Of a stretch of 18,526 nucleotides of DNA, positions 6,863 through 14,082 are shown piece by piece. How positions within the stretch are numbered: position 1 is the first letter of the stretch; the number at the start of each line of letters is the position of its first letter. The position numbers and the translations under genes are program-made. The stretch comes from DATAQC01 sp046263055 (GTDB lineage: Bacteria > Actinomycetota > Acidimicrobiia > Acidimicrobiales > AC-14): the NCBI GenBank assembly GCA_046263055.1, contig JBHELO010000043.1, forward strand, positions 1 through 18,526, written 5' to 3'. Below the pieces are notes generated by a model that ran no database searches, was not told the DNA's origin, and saw only the letters and a list, made by a program, of their open reading frames with translations.

Positions 6863-8327
6863 GGTCGGGGCGGCTCCCGCGGGCGTACTGGCGGAGGCGC
6901 CCCCGGCCGTCGGCGTCGAGAAGCTCCACCACGTCCACCACCGGTCGATCCGCGCCCATCAGCTGGCGGAGGGCGGCGTGGCCGGCGCTGCCCGGCACCG
7001 GCAGGTCGGTGGTGAGCAGGACGAGCGGGAGGTCGGGCCGGGCCGAGTGGAGCACGGCGGCCACGCCGAGCGACTTCCACAGCGCGTCCCCTCGCCGTAG
7101 CCCGGAGGCGCCGGACGTGAACGCGCCGCAGACGTCGAAGGCCCACTCCCGACCGGCCCTGTCGGCGGCGAGAAGGTCGAGCTCGATGCCCAGGCCGGGG
7201 AGCTTCACGCCCGAGCGGACGTCGACGAACCCGCAGCCGTCCAGGACGACGGCAGCCAGCTCACCGGCCCGGCGCCCCTCCCTCACCGCCCGAGCCTCCA
7301 TGCCCTCCTCGCCGTGGTCCACCGGGTTCGCCGCCGGCAGGTGCACCCTGAGCCTCGCCGTGCCGTCGGGGGCCTGTCGCCCGGCGACCTCGTCGGCGAT
7401 GCGCCGGATGGCACGCTCCACGTAGGACTCGTCGGTGTCGAATCCGATGTACCGGCGGCCGGTGCGGACCGCAGCCACCGCCGTCGAGCCGGACCCCATG
7501 AACGGGTCGAGCACCACGTCGTCCTCGTAGGTGTACAGGTCGATGAGCCGGCTCGGGAGCCCGACCGGGAACGGGGCGGGGTGGCCGACGCGGGTGGCGC
7601 GTTCCGGCGGGATCTCCCAGAGGTCGGTGGTGGCCTCCAGGAACTCGTCGCGGGAGATGGTGGCCGTGGAGGGGAGCCCCTGCACCAGGCGCTGGGCGGG
7701 CGTCAGGGCCCGGTCGAACCGGCCCTTGCTGGCGATCACCACCCGCTCGGTCACGTCCCGCAGCACCGGGTTGCGCGGCGCCTGGAAACTGCCCCACGCG
7801 CACGAGCCGCCGGCCGCCCGCCCCTTCCACCAGACGACCTCGCCCCGGAGCAGGAGGCCGAGGTCCTGGAGGATCTGGGTGACGTCGCCGGCCAGCGAGC
7901 GGTAGGGCCGGCGGCCCAGGTTGGCGACGTTGACGGCGATGCGCCCCCCCGGCTCCAGCACCCGGGTGCACTCGGCGAAGACGTCGGCCAGGAGGGTGAG
8001 GTACTCGAAGTAGGAGCCGGGGACGCCGTCCTGCCCGAGGCTCGCCTCGTACTCCTTGCCCGCGAAGTAGGGGGGCGACGTGACGACGAGGGCCACCGAG
8101 TTGGAGTCGACCCGGCCCATGTCCCGGGCGTCGGCGGCGTGGATGACGTCGACCGCCGCCGGGCGCACGACGGTCGTGTCGTGCGAGAGGTCGGGGGGGA
8201 CGAAGCGGTCGTAGAAGGCGGAGGCATCGTGGCTCTCGCGGCGGGACGAGCCGAACCGGGAGGTCGCCGTCGGGCGACGGACCCGGACGCCCCCCGGCCG
8301 CGGCTCCGGGATGGAGGCCGCGCTCAC
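6858..8327 (-). CDS. Beta-class DNA methyltransferase with C-terminal nuclease-like domain
   Basis: A 489-aa protein. TSPPY (about 83-87) is catalytic motif IV and DPFMGSGST (about 274-282) is the AdoMet-binding motif I. The order IV then I is that of beta-class enzymes, and SPPY favours N4-cytosine (N6-adenine not excluded). NVANLGRRPYRS and FPVGLPSRLIDLYT are also family-like. After about residue 354 comes a separate domain: ELDLLAADRAGREWAFDVCG (381-401), then LWKSLGVAAVL and a LVLLTTDLP strand. This resembles a PD-(D/E)XK core with acids E382/D384 and D398, but the lysine of D-x-K is Cys400; Lys418 on the next helix might substitute. I recall similar actinobacterial methylases with this tail. 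The start is GTG at 8327, eight bases after GGAGG. No separate restriction gene is visible. Confidence 0.88.
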   Translation of the reverse strand: MSAASIPEPRPGGVRVRRPTATSRFGSSRRESHDASAFYDRFVPPDLSHDTTVVRPAAVDVIHAADARDMGRVDSNSVALVVTSPPYFAGKEYEASLGQDGVPGSYFEYLTLLADVFAECTRVLEPGGRIAVNVANLGRRPYRSLAGDVTQILQDLGLLLRGEVVWWKGRAAGGSCAWGSFQAPRNPVLRDVTERVVIASKGRFDRALTPAQRLVQGLPSTATISRDEFLEATTDLWEIPPERATRVGHPAPFPVGLPSRLIDLYTYEDDVVLDPFMGSGSTAVAAVRTGRRYIGFDTDESYVERAIRRIADEVAGRQAPDGTARLRVHLPAANPVDHGEEGMEARAVREGRRAGELAAVVLDGCGFVDVRSGVKLPGLGIELDLLAADRAGREWAFDVCGAFTSGASGLRRGDALWKSLGVAAVLHSARPDLPLVLLTTDLPVPGSAGHAALRQLMGADRPVVDVVELLDADGRGRLRQYARGSRPDL

Positions 8328-8335
8328 GACACCCG

Positions 8336-8340
8336 CCTCC
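8336..8340 (-). promoter_or_regulatory. Ribosome binding site fixing the GTG start of the methyltransferase
   Basis: The minus strand reads GGAGG, eight bases before the GTG at 8327. It rules against a longer start at 8447, whose extra 40 residues are Pro/Ala/Arg filler. Confidence 0.6.
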
Positions 8341-8381
8341 GGGCCGGCGGGCGCGGGGGCCGGACGGGGCGGTTGATTGCT

Positions 8382-8395
8382 GCCGGGCGCCCGGC
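8382..8395. promoter_or_regulatory. 14-bp perfect palindrome upstream of the methyltransferase
   Basis: GCCGGGCGCCCGGC is a perfect palindrome 55 bases before the methyltransferase start, in the 317-bp divergent gap 8328-8644. A second inverted repeat, GGCGGG-CA-CCCGCC, lies at 8500-8513. Either may be an operator. I see no other gene or RNA in this gap. An ATG frame from 8457 overlaps the next gene and has no family-like content. Confidence 0.35.
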
Positions 8396-8644
8396 GACGG
8401 CTGGTCCCGGGTCCTGCGAGGACGCAAACGGCTCCCGGTGGGTACACGGCCGGGACATGGCGGAGACGCTACGAGGCCTCCGGGCGGCGGTGGCGGATGG
8501 GCGGGCACCCGCCGGCGTGGTGGCGCCGTCGGCCTCCGTGGCGTTGAACACCGGACATGGGGCGAGGCGCGGTCCTCGGTCACCGATGAGTCCCGGCCTT
8601 GGGCACCGTCGCATCCGTCAGAGTCGTCGAGAGAGGAGTTCGGG

Positions 8645-9022
8645 ATGCCCAAGATCACGACGGTCGGCCGGGTCATGGTGCCGGTGGAAGACCAGGACGA
8701 GGCGATCAGGTTCTACACCGAGGCCCTCGGGTTCTCGGTGGCCGCCGATGTGCCCTTCGCCGAGGGCGACCGCTGGGTCGAGGTCGCCCCGCCCGGCGGC
8801 GGCACGACCGTGGCCCTGGTGCCGCCCCAGGGCGACTACCAGCCGGGCCGCATGACCGGCATCGCCTTGGAGTCCACCGACCCGGCGGCCGACCACGCCG
8901 AGCTCCGGCAGAAGGGCGTGGACGTCGACGCCGAGATGATGGGCGGCGACGGGGTCGTGCCTCTGCTCTTCTTCTTCCGCGACAACAACGGGAACCACCT
9001 CATGGTCGTCCAGGGCCAATAG
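8645..9022 (+). CDS. VOC-fold (glyoxalase/bleomycin-resistance-like) protein
   Basis: A 125-aa single-module pair of beta-alpha-beta-beta-beta units. VGRVMVPVEDQDEAIRFYTEALGF is the usual first strand and helix, WVEVAPPGGGTTVALVPP is the mid strand set, and FFRDNNGNHLMVVQ is the final strand with its typical Asp-Asn-Asn-Gly-Asn turn. The residue usually holding the first metal-binding His is Val here, so a classical metal-dependent glyoxalase I activity is unlikely. The GAGAGGAG ribosome site at about 8630-8637 supports the ATG at 8645. It is divergent from the methyltransferase. The substrate is unknown; an uncharacterised lyase, dioxygenase relative or ligand-binding protein are all possible. 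Confidence 0.88.
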   Translation: MPKITTVGRVMVPVEDQDEAIRFYTEALGFSVAADVPFAEGDRWVEVAPPGGGTTVALVPPQGDYQPGRMTGIALESTDPAADHAELRQKGVDVDAEMMGGDGVVPLLFFFRDNNGNHLMVVQGQ

Positions 9023-9087
9023 GGCCGGGGGTGCTGTCGGCTCGGGGAATGGCCGGCCACCCAGCCGGTGCGGGGTCAGCGCCTCGG

Positions 9088-9159
9088 CGTCGGCGGGTGC
9101 GCGTCTACAGCCTTGCCCAGGGGCGGCCTCGGACGTTGGCGGGTGCACGTCCACGGCCT
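9088..9159. repeat. Imperfect direct repeat, 26-bp units 46 bp apart
   Basis: Units at 9088-9113 and 9134-9159 match at 22 of 26 positions, sharing the core GGCGGGTGC. They lie in the 269-bp gap between the VOC gene and the truncated haemoglobin gene. The gap otherwise holds no gene I can support. Confidence 0.5.
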
Positions 9160-9291
9160 GGGCTGGGCGGCAGTACGAGGCACTCGGCTGCCGGGCCACG
9201 GCGACGTCCGACCCCTCAACGGTGGTCTCGAACGTGCCCAACGGCTCGCGCCCTTGGAGATGCGCTCCGGGCTCGGCGTAGCGTCCACCGA

Positions 9292-9690
9292 GTGAGCGAT
9301 GAGGCATTCGGCGACAGCGTCTACGACGCGGTCGGCGGGCGGCCGTTCTTCGTCGAGCTCGTCGACGGCTTCTACGCCGGGGTGAACGCCGACCCGCTCC
9401 TCCGCCCCATGTACCCGGAGGACCTCACCGACCCCCGGCGCCACCTGGCCGGGTTCCTCACGCAGTACTGGGGCGGGCCCTCCACCTACAGCGACGAGCG
9501 GGGGCACCCCCGCCTGCGCATGCGGCACGCACCCTTCGCGATAGGAGAGGCGGAGCGCGACGCATGGCTGCGCCACATGCTCGGGTCCCTGGACGCGGTG
9601 GCCGCCGCCCGGGGCACGCCCGTGGAGGCGGTGGCCCGCATCCGGGCCTACCTCACCGACGTGGCCGCCTTCCTGGTCAACGCCCGCTGA
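9292..9690 (+). CDS. glbO: Group II truncated haemoglobin
   Basis: A 132-aa haem protein of the two-over-two truncated globin fold. Residues matching the mycobacterial GlbO pattern are Tyr28 (B10), Tyr41 (CD1), His79 in RLRMRHAPF (proximal F8) and Trp92 in RDAWLRHM (G8). YWGGPSTYS is the characteristic E-helix start. Such proteins bind O2, NO or peroxides and probably act in oxygen or nitrosative stress handling in the cytoplasm. The open frame extends far upstream, but the family pattern begins at SDEAFGDSVYDAVGG, so I use the GTG at 9292; no clear ribosome site precedes it, and another nearby start is possible. It is on the same strand as the VOC gene but 269 bp away, so it probably has its own promoter. 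Confidence 0.9.
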   Translation: MSDEAFGDSVYDAVGGRPFFVELVDGFYAGVNADPLLRPMYPEDLTDPRRHLAGFLTQYWGGPSTYSDERGHPRLRMRHAPFAIGEAERDAWLRHMLGSLDAVAAARGTPVEAVARIRAYLTDVAAFLVNAR

Positions 9691-9951
9691 CCGTCGGCGG
9701 ATCCCAGTACCGGACCCAGCAGCGCAACGGGCCGCGCCGCGCAACGTCCGTTTCAGTCAGGAGGGGTGGCCGGGGCGGACTGGCCCTCATGGCAGAGCTG
9801 GCCAGCCGACGCCGGACGGTGACGATGACCCGGCGGAAGGCGGCCTGGCCGTGGCCGTAGCTCCACCGGCACGGTCGCCGCGTCGCGGGGGCGCCCAGCT
9901 CCGCCTCCCTGGTCCCCGCGGCCTAGCGGGAGACGACGTTTGCGACCATCC

Positions 9952-9993
9952 GGTCGGCCACCCGCCTCCGGCTCGGAGGGATCGTGGCCGACC
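9952..9993. other. Nested hairpin in a gene-free stretch
   Basis: Outer arms GGTCGGCCAC (9952-9961) and GTGGCCGACC (9984-9993) pair perfectly over 10 bp. Inside them CCTCCG (9965-9970) and CGGAGG (9974-9979) pair around a GCT loop. The surrounding stretch 9691-10132 (442 bp) has no gene with a ribosome site or recognisable product. The hairpin lies about 140 bases past the 3' end of tRNA-Arg in its direction of transcription. It could be a terminator or part of a structured RNA; neither is proven. Confidence 0.4.
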
Positions 9994-10132
9994 AGAGCGG
10001 GGCGACGAACCCGCGAGCGGAGTTGCACTCGGCCAGTGGCCCACCGGGGGCCGGGACCCGATCACCAGGTGCTGCTACTCGGGGGGGCGCAACCCGGCGC
10101 GCCTGGACCGCCTCTCACCTGCACCTATGGAG

Positions 10133-10205
10133 CGCGCTGGGAGGGATTCGAACCCCCAACCTTCTGATCCGTAGTCAGATGCTCTATCCGTTGAGCTACC
10201 AGCGC
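10133..10205 (-). tRNA. tRNA-Arg (anticodon ACG)
   Basis: Full cloverleaf on the minus strand. The acceptor stem is GCGCTGG with CCAGCGC, and the D arm starts TAGCTCAACGG. The anticodon stem TCTGA/TCAGA closes loop CTACGGA with anticodon ACG. The T arm contains GGTTCGAATCC, and the discriminator base is G at 10133. The 3' CCA is not encoded. ACG, read with inosine, covers CGU, CGC and CGA. Confidence 0.96.
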
Positions 10206-10352
10206 CGGCCCGGTTGGGTGACCGTCCGTCGAGCTTACCGCCCGGCCTCGGGGCGGCGGCCGGCGATGCGATGAACGCCGGCGGCGCGAGCCCCGTACCC
10301 CCGTCGTGCACGCCGCACGCCGGCCCCGGCGCATGGGAGGCTGACTCGGCCG

Positions 10353-10889
10353 ATGCCTCCCCGAACTCCCCAGCTCGGCACCGAGGCCGGCGTACGGGCG
10401 GCGTATGCAGCCCACGGCCGTGAGCTCCACGGCTTCGCCCTTCGCTCGCTGTCCGATCCGGGCCTGGCCGAGGAGGCCGTCCAGGAGGCGTTCGTTCGGG
10501 CGTGGCGGGCGGCCGACCGCTTCGACCCCGACCTGGGCTCCCTGCGAGGCTGGCTGTTCGCCATCCTGCGCAACGTGATCGTGGACCTGGCGCGCTCCCG
10601 GGCCGTCCGTCCCCCCGGACCGCTGGGCGCGGCCGCCGCCGAACGGGACGTGGCCGTCACCGACGACGACCTCGACGCCGCCCTCCTCTCCTGGCAGGTC
10701 GAGGAAGGTTTGCGCCGCCTGACCGACGAGCACCGGGTGGCCCTGGTCGAGACCTACTACCGGGGCCGGTCGTCCGTTGACGTCGCTGCCGAGCTGGGCA
10801 TACCGGTCGGCACCGTGCGCAGCCGGGTCTACTACGGCCTGCGGGCGCTGCGCCTGGCGCTCGAGGAGATGGGGTGGACCGATGACTGA
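10353..10889 (+). CDS. ECF-type RNA polymerase sigma factor
   Basis: A 178-aa sigma-70-family regulator with only regions 2 and 4. Region 2 (about 16-84) contains DPGLAEEAVQEAFVRAWRAADRFDP and RGWLFAILRNVIVDLARSR, the core-binding and -10-recognition helices. Region 4 (about 118-172) contains LTDEHRVALVETYYRGRSSVDVAAELGIPVGTVRSRVYYGLRALR, the -35-binding helix-turn-helix. A spacer with acidic VTDDDLDAA joins them. The ATG at 10353 has a GGGAGG somewhat far upstream (12 bases). Its stop overlaps the ATG of the anti-sigma gene by eight bases, so the pair is translationally coupled. It probably answers an envelope or redox signal through the partner. The closest group resembles SigK/SigL-type ECFs paired with zinc anti-sigmas; the exact group is not assigned. 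Confidence 0.93.
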   Translation: MPPRTPQLGTEAGVRAAYAAHGRELHGFALRSLSDPGLAEEAVQEAFVRAWRAADRFDPDLGSLRGWLFAILRNVIVDLARSRAVRPPGPLGAAAAERDVAVTDDDLDAALLSWQVEEGLRRLTDEHRVALVETYYRGRSSVDVAAELGIPVGTVRSRVYYGLRALRLALEEMGWTDD

Positions 10890-11610
10890 GGCCTGCCGCG
10901 ACTGGCGGCCCCAGCTCGCGGCCCTGGCCGTGGGCGACCTCGACGACGGCGAGCGCCCGGCCGTCGAGGCCCACCTCGACGGGTGTCCGGCCTGCCGGGC
11001 CGACCTGAGTCGCCTGAAGGGCGTGGCCGCCGTGCTCGGGGCCGCCGACCTGGACCGCCTGGCCGACCAACCCGCGCCCCCCACCGGCCTGGGCGCCGAG
11101 GTGGTCGCCCGGGTGGGCCAGGAATTGCGGGCACGGGCCCGCCGGCGGCGGCGGTCGGCGGCGGTCGTCGTCACCACCTCCGTGGTGGCGGCGGCCGCCC
11201 TGGTCCTGGCCCTGGTCCTGCTGCCCACCTCCCCCCGCACGACCACCACCGCCATCCCGACCACCGCTCCGTCCGCCACCGCCCCTCCGCCGGTGCCGAC
11301 CAGCGCGCCCACCGGCACCTCGGTGGCCCTGACGTCGAGCGTGCCCGGCGTCTCCGCCACCGCACTGCTCGAAGCCAAGGCGTGGGGCACCCAGGTCAGC
11401 CTGGAGACCGTCGGCCTGGCCGGCGGCCAGGTGCAGTCGGTGTGGTTGGAGCGGGTCGACGGATCCCGAGTGGCGGCCGGGACGTTCGCCGGGGTGGAGG
11501 GCCGCCAGCTCAAGGTCGTCCTGGCGTCGGCCCTGCCCCGGGACCAGGCCCGGGCCGTCGGGGTCAGCGGGCCGGACGGCGTCGTGCTCCTGCGGGCGTC
11601 GCTCGGCTGA
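10882..11610 (+). CDS. Membrane-anchored zinc-finger anti-sigma factor
   Basis: A 242-aa protein. The N-terminal cytoplasmic part has the anti-sigma zinc motif H31-x3-C35-x2-C38 (HLDGCPAC) following a helix typical of ZAS domains. One transmembrane segment spans about 92-115 (AAVVVTTSVVAAAALVLALVLL) after an Arg-rich stop. A Thr/Pro/Ser-rich linker (about 116-160) leads to an outside domain of about 80 residues in short beta strands (VSLETVGLAGGQVQSVWLERVDGSRVAAGTF), the RskA-like type. It would bind and silence the sigma factor encoded just upstream until released by a signal, possibly by proteolysis. Its start overlaps the sigma stop by eight bases. The signal is unknown. Confidence 0.9.
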   Translation: MTEACRDWRPQLAALAVGDLDDGERPAVEAHLDGCPACRADLSRLKGVAAVLGAADLDRLADQPAPPTGLGAEVVARVGQELRARARRRRRSAAVVVTTSVVAAAALVLALVLLPTSPRTTTTAIPTTAPSATAPPPVPTSAPTGTSVALTSSVPGVSATALLEAKAWGTQVSLETVGLAGGQVQSVWLERVDGSRVAAGTFAGVEGRQLKVVLASALPRDQARAVGVSGPDGVVLLRASLG

Positions 11611-11628
11611 GGCGGCCGGCGGCTGAGG

Positions 11629-11663
11629 GCCGCCTACCGCCGCCGCCTACCGCCGCCGCCTAC
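11629..11663. repeat. 13-bp short tandem repeat, 2.7 copies
   Basis: GCCGCCTACCGCC is repeated exactly at 11629 and 11642, with a partial third copy to 11663. It lies between the anti-sigma stop and the 3' end of tRNA-Ser, two convergent transcription units. It is probably a slippage product. Confidence 0.6.
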
Positions 11664-11671
11664 TAGTGCAG

Positions 11672-11761
11672 CGGAGAGGGAGGGATTTGAACCCTCGAGG
11701 AGGTTTTACACCCCCTAATCGCTTAGCAGGCGATCACCTTCGGCCGCTCGGTCACCTCTCC
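11672..11761 (-). tRNA. tRNA-Ser (anticodon GCT)
   Basis: 90-nt class II tRNA. The acceptor stem is GGAGAGG with CCTCTCC and discriminator G. The anticodon stem ATCGC/GCGAT closes CTGCTAA with anticodon GCT (AGC/AGU codons). The variable arm is long, near GGGGGTGTAAAACCTCC, and the T arm is GAGGG-TTCAAAT-CCCTC. CCA is not encoded. It lies 50 bases downstream of the kinase gene on the same strand. Confidence 0.96.
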
Positions 11762-11811
11762 AAGTGCCCCGAGTCTGGCACACCGGCGGCCGGCCGGACG
11801 CCTCGGCCCCG

Positions 11812-13953
11812 TCACCCCGACGGCGCCGCGAACGACGCCTTGAAGCCGTTGAAGGTCGGCTGGAGGCGGTCCCAGTCGCCCGCTGCCGACTGGAAGTTGA
11901 GGGCGAAGCCGTGGCCCGGCGTGATGAACCCGAGGTCGACGGCGTGCAGGTCCGCGCCGCCACCCGTGTAGGTGTACTCCCACACCGCCGCCCGGTACCC
12001 GTCGTAGGTCGTGGGCGTGATCTGTATGCGGTGGTAGTTGCCGTTCTGGGCCGCAAAGGAGGGCTCCAGTTGGTACCACGCCCCCTCGGGCGACGGCCCC
12101 GGCGGCTCCCGGTGGTCGACCCGCAGGTACGCCCCCGAGGCGGGGTCACGAAAGTCGGTCAGCGTGCCGTTGACGGACACCGTCCACCCCGGCGGGTGGG
12201 CGATGCTGAAGCCAGTGGTCGGGTCCCGGTACGCCACCCAGCCGGCGGGCGTGCCACGCGCCGGCGACGTCGTCGGGCTGGTGCGGGCCTTCGCGGTGCT
12301 CGGAGCGCCGGCCGACGTGGGGGGCGACGAGGTCGACGACGACCGCCCGTTGGACACCAGGGCGGCAACCAGCACGGCCGCCACCACGAGCGCAACCAGG
12401 GCCACGGCGACCACCGACGACCGGTTGTCACGCCGGCGCGACGACCGACCACCCAGCGTTGTGGCCGGAGACGGGGGCGACGCCGGCGGGGAGGCACCTC
12501 CGCTCGAGCGAGCCGGGTCAGGGAAGACCCGAGGCTCGAAGGCGGACGGCGCTTCGGTCTCTCCGGGGTCGGAGCCGGCACCCGCCACGGCCTCGGCCCC
12601 GGCGCCGTTACCGGTCGGAGCCGAGACGTCGACGGGCGGGGCGTCGGCCCTTCGATCGGGCGGCGGGCCGGCTTGCGGTCGGTCGAGCGGCGGCTCGTTC
12701 GGAGACTCCGTCGCGCCCCGGTCGGTGGCCGTTCGTCCCGGGGCTCGGGCGGCGGGCGCAATCGGCGGTAGGGACGGCGCCGGCGGGGGCTTGTCCGAAG
12801 CGGGCGCCGAGCGGTCCTCACCCGCCGCCCCCTGAAGCGACCCTGGTTCACCCGGCCGGCCGGGCGGCCGCCAAGCCGGACCCGGGATGCCGACGGGTCG
12901 GTGGCCTGGCCAGGGGACGGCGGGGTCGGCGGCGGTCGGCGGGGACGGCCGGACGATCGTCCCGGTGGTGTCGTCGCCGTCGACCGGGGCCGGCCGCTCT
13001 GGGACGTGGGCACGGTCAAGATCGGCCGGCGGGCCTTCCGCCACCGCCGCGTCGGCCGGGCCCGGGTGGAAGTCGAACTCGCGGGTGGACGAGGTGTCAT
13101 CGGCGTCCCCGAGGGCCGAAGCCGGCGCCCCAGCCGCCACTGCGGCCAGACGGCGGCGGACCTCGGCCGAGGACGGGCGGGCAGCGGGATCCTTGGCCAG
13201 CAACCCGTCCACCAGCGGCCTCAGGCGGGCGGCCCGGGCCAGCGGGCGGTGGGGCTCCTGCACCACCGCCGTCAGGGTGGCGATGGCACCGTCGCGCCAG
13301 AACGGCGGCTCTCCCTCCACGGCGAAGTACAGCGTGGCCCCGAGCCCCCACAGGTCGGTGGCCGCCGACGGCGGGGAGTTGCGGGCCTGCTCGGGCGACA
13401 TGAACGACGGCGACCCAGCCAGGGCCATCGAGCTCGTCACCCGCGGGTCGTCGGTCATGGCGGCGATGCCGAAGTCGGCCAGTTGCACGTGGCCGGCGGC
13501 GGAGACCATGACGTTGGCGGGCTTGACGTCGCGATGGATGATGCCCTCGTCGTGGGCGGCGTCCAGTGCGTCCAGGACGGCCAGCCCGATGGTCGCCACC
13601 CGCTCCTCGGCCAACGGCCCCTCCCGGCGCACGAGCTCGGCCAGCGTCGGCGCCTTCACCAGCTCCATGACGATGAGCGGCCGGTCGCCCTCCTCGATCA
13701 CGTCGAACACGGTGACCAGCCCCGGGTGGTTGAGGCGGGCCGCGGCCCGGGCTTCGCGAAGCACCTTGCGGCGGATGGCGGCCCGGTCGGCGTCGTCCAG
13801 CACCCCCGGGATCTCGATGGCCTTCACCGCCACATCGCGCATGAGGAGGGTGTCGTGGGCCCGCCAGACCACGCCGAACCCGCCCCGGCCGAGCTGCTCC
13901 CGCCATTGGTAGCGCTCGGCCACGAGCTGGTCGCGAGCGGGGGGGATGGCCAT
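11812..13953 (-). CDS. Transmembrane Ser/Thr protein kinase with extracytoplasmic domain
   Basis: A 713-aa Hanks-type kinase. The glycine loop is LGRGGFGVV (21-29), with Lys44 (VAVKAIEI), Glu67 in the alpha-C helix, HRDVKPANV (140-148), DFG (160-162) and SPE (186-188). All catalytic residues are present, so it should be active. A long Pro/Ala/Asp-rich linker (about 275-510) is followed by one transmembrane segment at about 512-534 (VVAVALVALVVAAVLVAALV). The outside part (about 568-713) opens with WVAYRDPTTGFSIAHPPGW, the hallmark of the PsbP/Mog1-like fold rather than PASTA repeats, and is probably a ligand-sensing domain. No ribosome site is seen before the ATG; a TAAACC box six bases upstream could give a leaderless mRNA. 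It is unlikely to be PknB itself, since no division genes are nearby. Confidence 0.9.
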   Translation of the reverse strand: MAIPPARDQLVAERYQWREQLGRGGFGVVWRAHDTLLMRDVAVKAIEIPGVLDDADRAAIRRKVLREARAAARLNHPGLVTVFDVIEEGDRPLIVMELVKAPTLAELVRREGPLAEERVATIGLAVLDALDAAHDEGIIHRDVKPANVMVSAAGHVQLADFGIAAMTDDPRVTSSMALAGSPSFMSPEQARNSPPSAATDLWGLGATLYFAVEGEPPFWRDGAIATLTAVVQEPHRPLARAARLRPLVDGLLAKDPAARPSSAEVRRRLAAVAAGAPASALGDADDTSSTREFDFHPGPADAAVAEGPPADLDRAHVPERPAPVDGDDTTGTIVRPSPPTAADPAVPWPGHRPVGIPGPAWRPPGRPGEPGSLQGAAGEDRSAPASDKPPPAPSLPPIAPAARAPGRTATDRGATESPNEPPLDRPQAGPPPDRRADAPPVDVSAPTGNGAGAEAVAGAGSDPGETEAPSAFEPRVFPDPARSSGGASPPASPPSPATTLGGRSSRRRDNRSSVVAVALVALVVAAVLVAALVSNGRSSSTSSPPTSAGAPSTAKARTSPTTSPARGTPAGWVAYRDPTTGFSIAHPPGWTVSVNGTLTDFRDPASGAYLRVDHREPPGPSPEGAWYQLEPSFAAQNGNYHRIQITPTTYDGYRAAVWEYTYTGGGADLHAVDLGFITPGHGFALNFQSAAGDWDRLQPTFNGFKASFAAPSG

Positions 13954-13990
13954 GCCCGGGGTTTACCCGCCGTCGGTGGGACCAATGCCA

Positions 13991-14021
13991 GTGGGCCCAC
14001 CGGCGAAGCGGTGGCGCCACC
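13991..14021. promoter_or_regulatory. Two perfect palindromes before the kinase gene
   Basis: GTGGGCCCAC (13991-14000) and GGTGGCGCCACC (14010-14021) are both perfect palindromes, ten bases apart, 37-68 bases upstream of the kinase start. They may be operators or hairpins in the 129-bp gap between the DUF2461 stop and the kinase. High GC raises the chance of such palindromes. Confidence 0.3.
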
Positions 14022-14082
14022 AGGCGGCGGGCAGGCCGTCCACCCGGGCGGCCGGGCGGCCGGGCCGCCGACCGCCCTCCGA

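Noticed and set aside
3955..7146. 1063-aa minus-strand open frame
   Set aside because: It is opposite two well-recognised plus-strand enzymes (FAD and F420 proteins), and its composition is that of a GC-driven antisense shadow.
8457..8855. Plus-strand ATG frame beginning MAETLRGLRAAV
   Set aside because: It runs out of frame into the VOC gene, lacks family-like content after about 20 residues, and has no ribosome site.
9753..10065. Two overlapping minus-strand frames of about 90 aa
   Set aside because: They have no ribosome site, Pro/Arg-rich translations, and overlap the nested hairpin. They are not supportable as genes.
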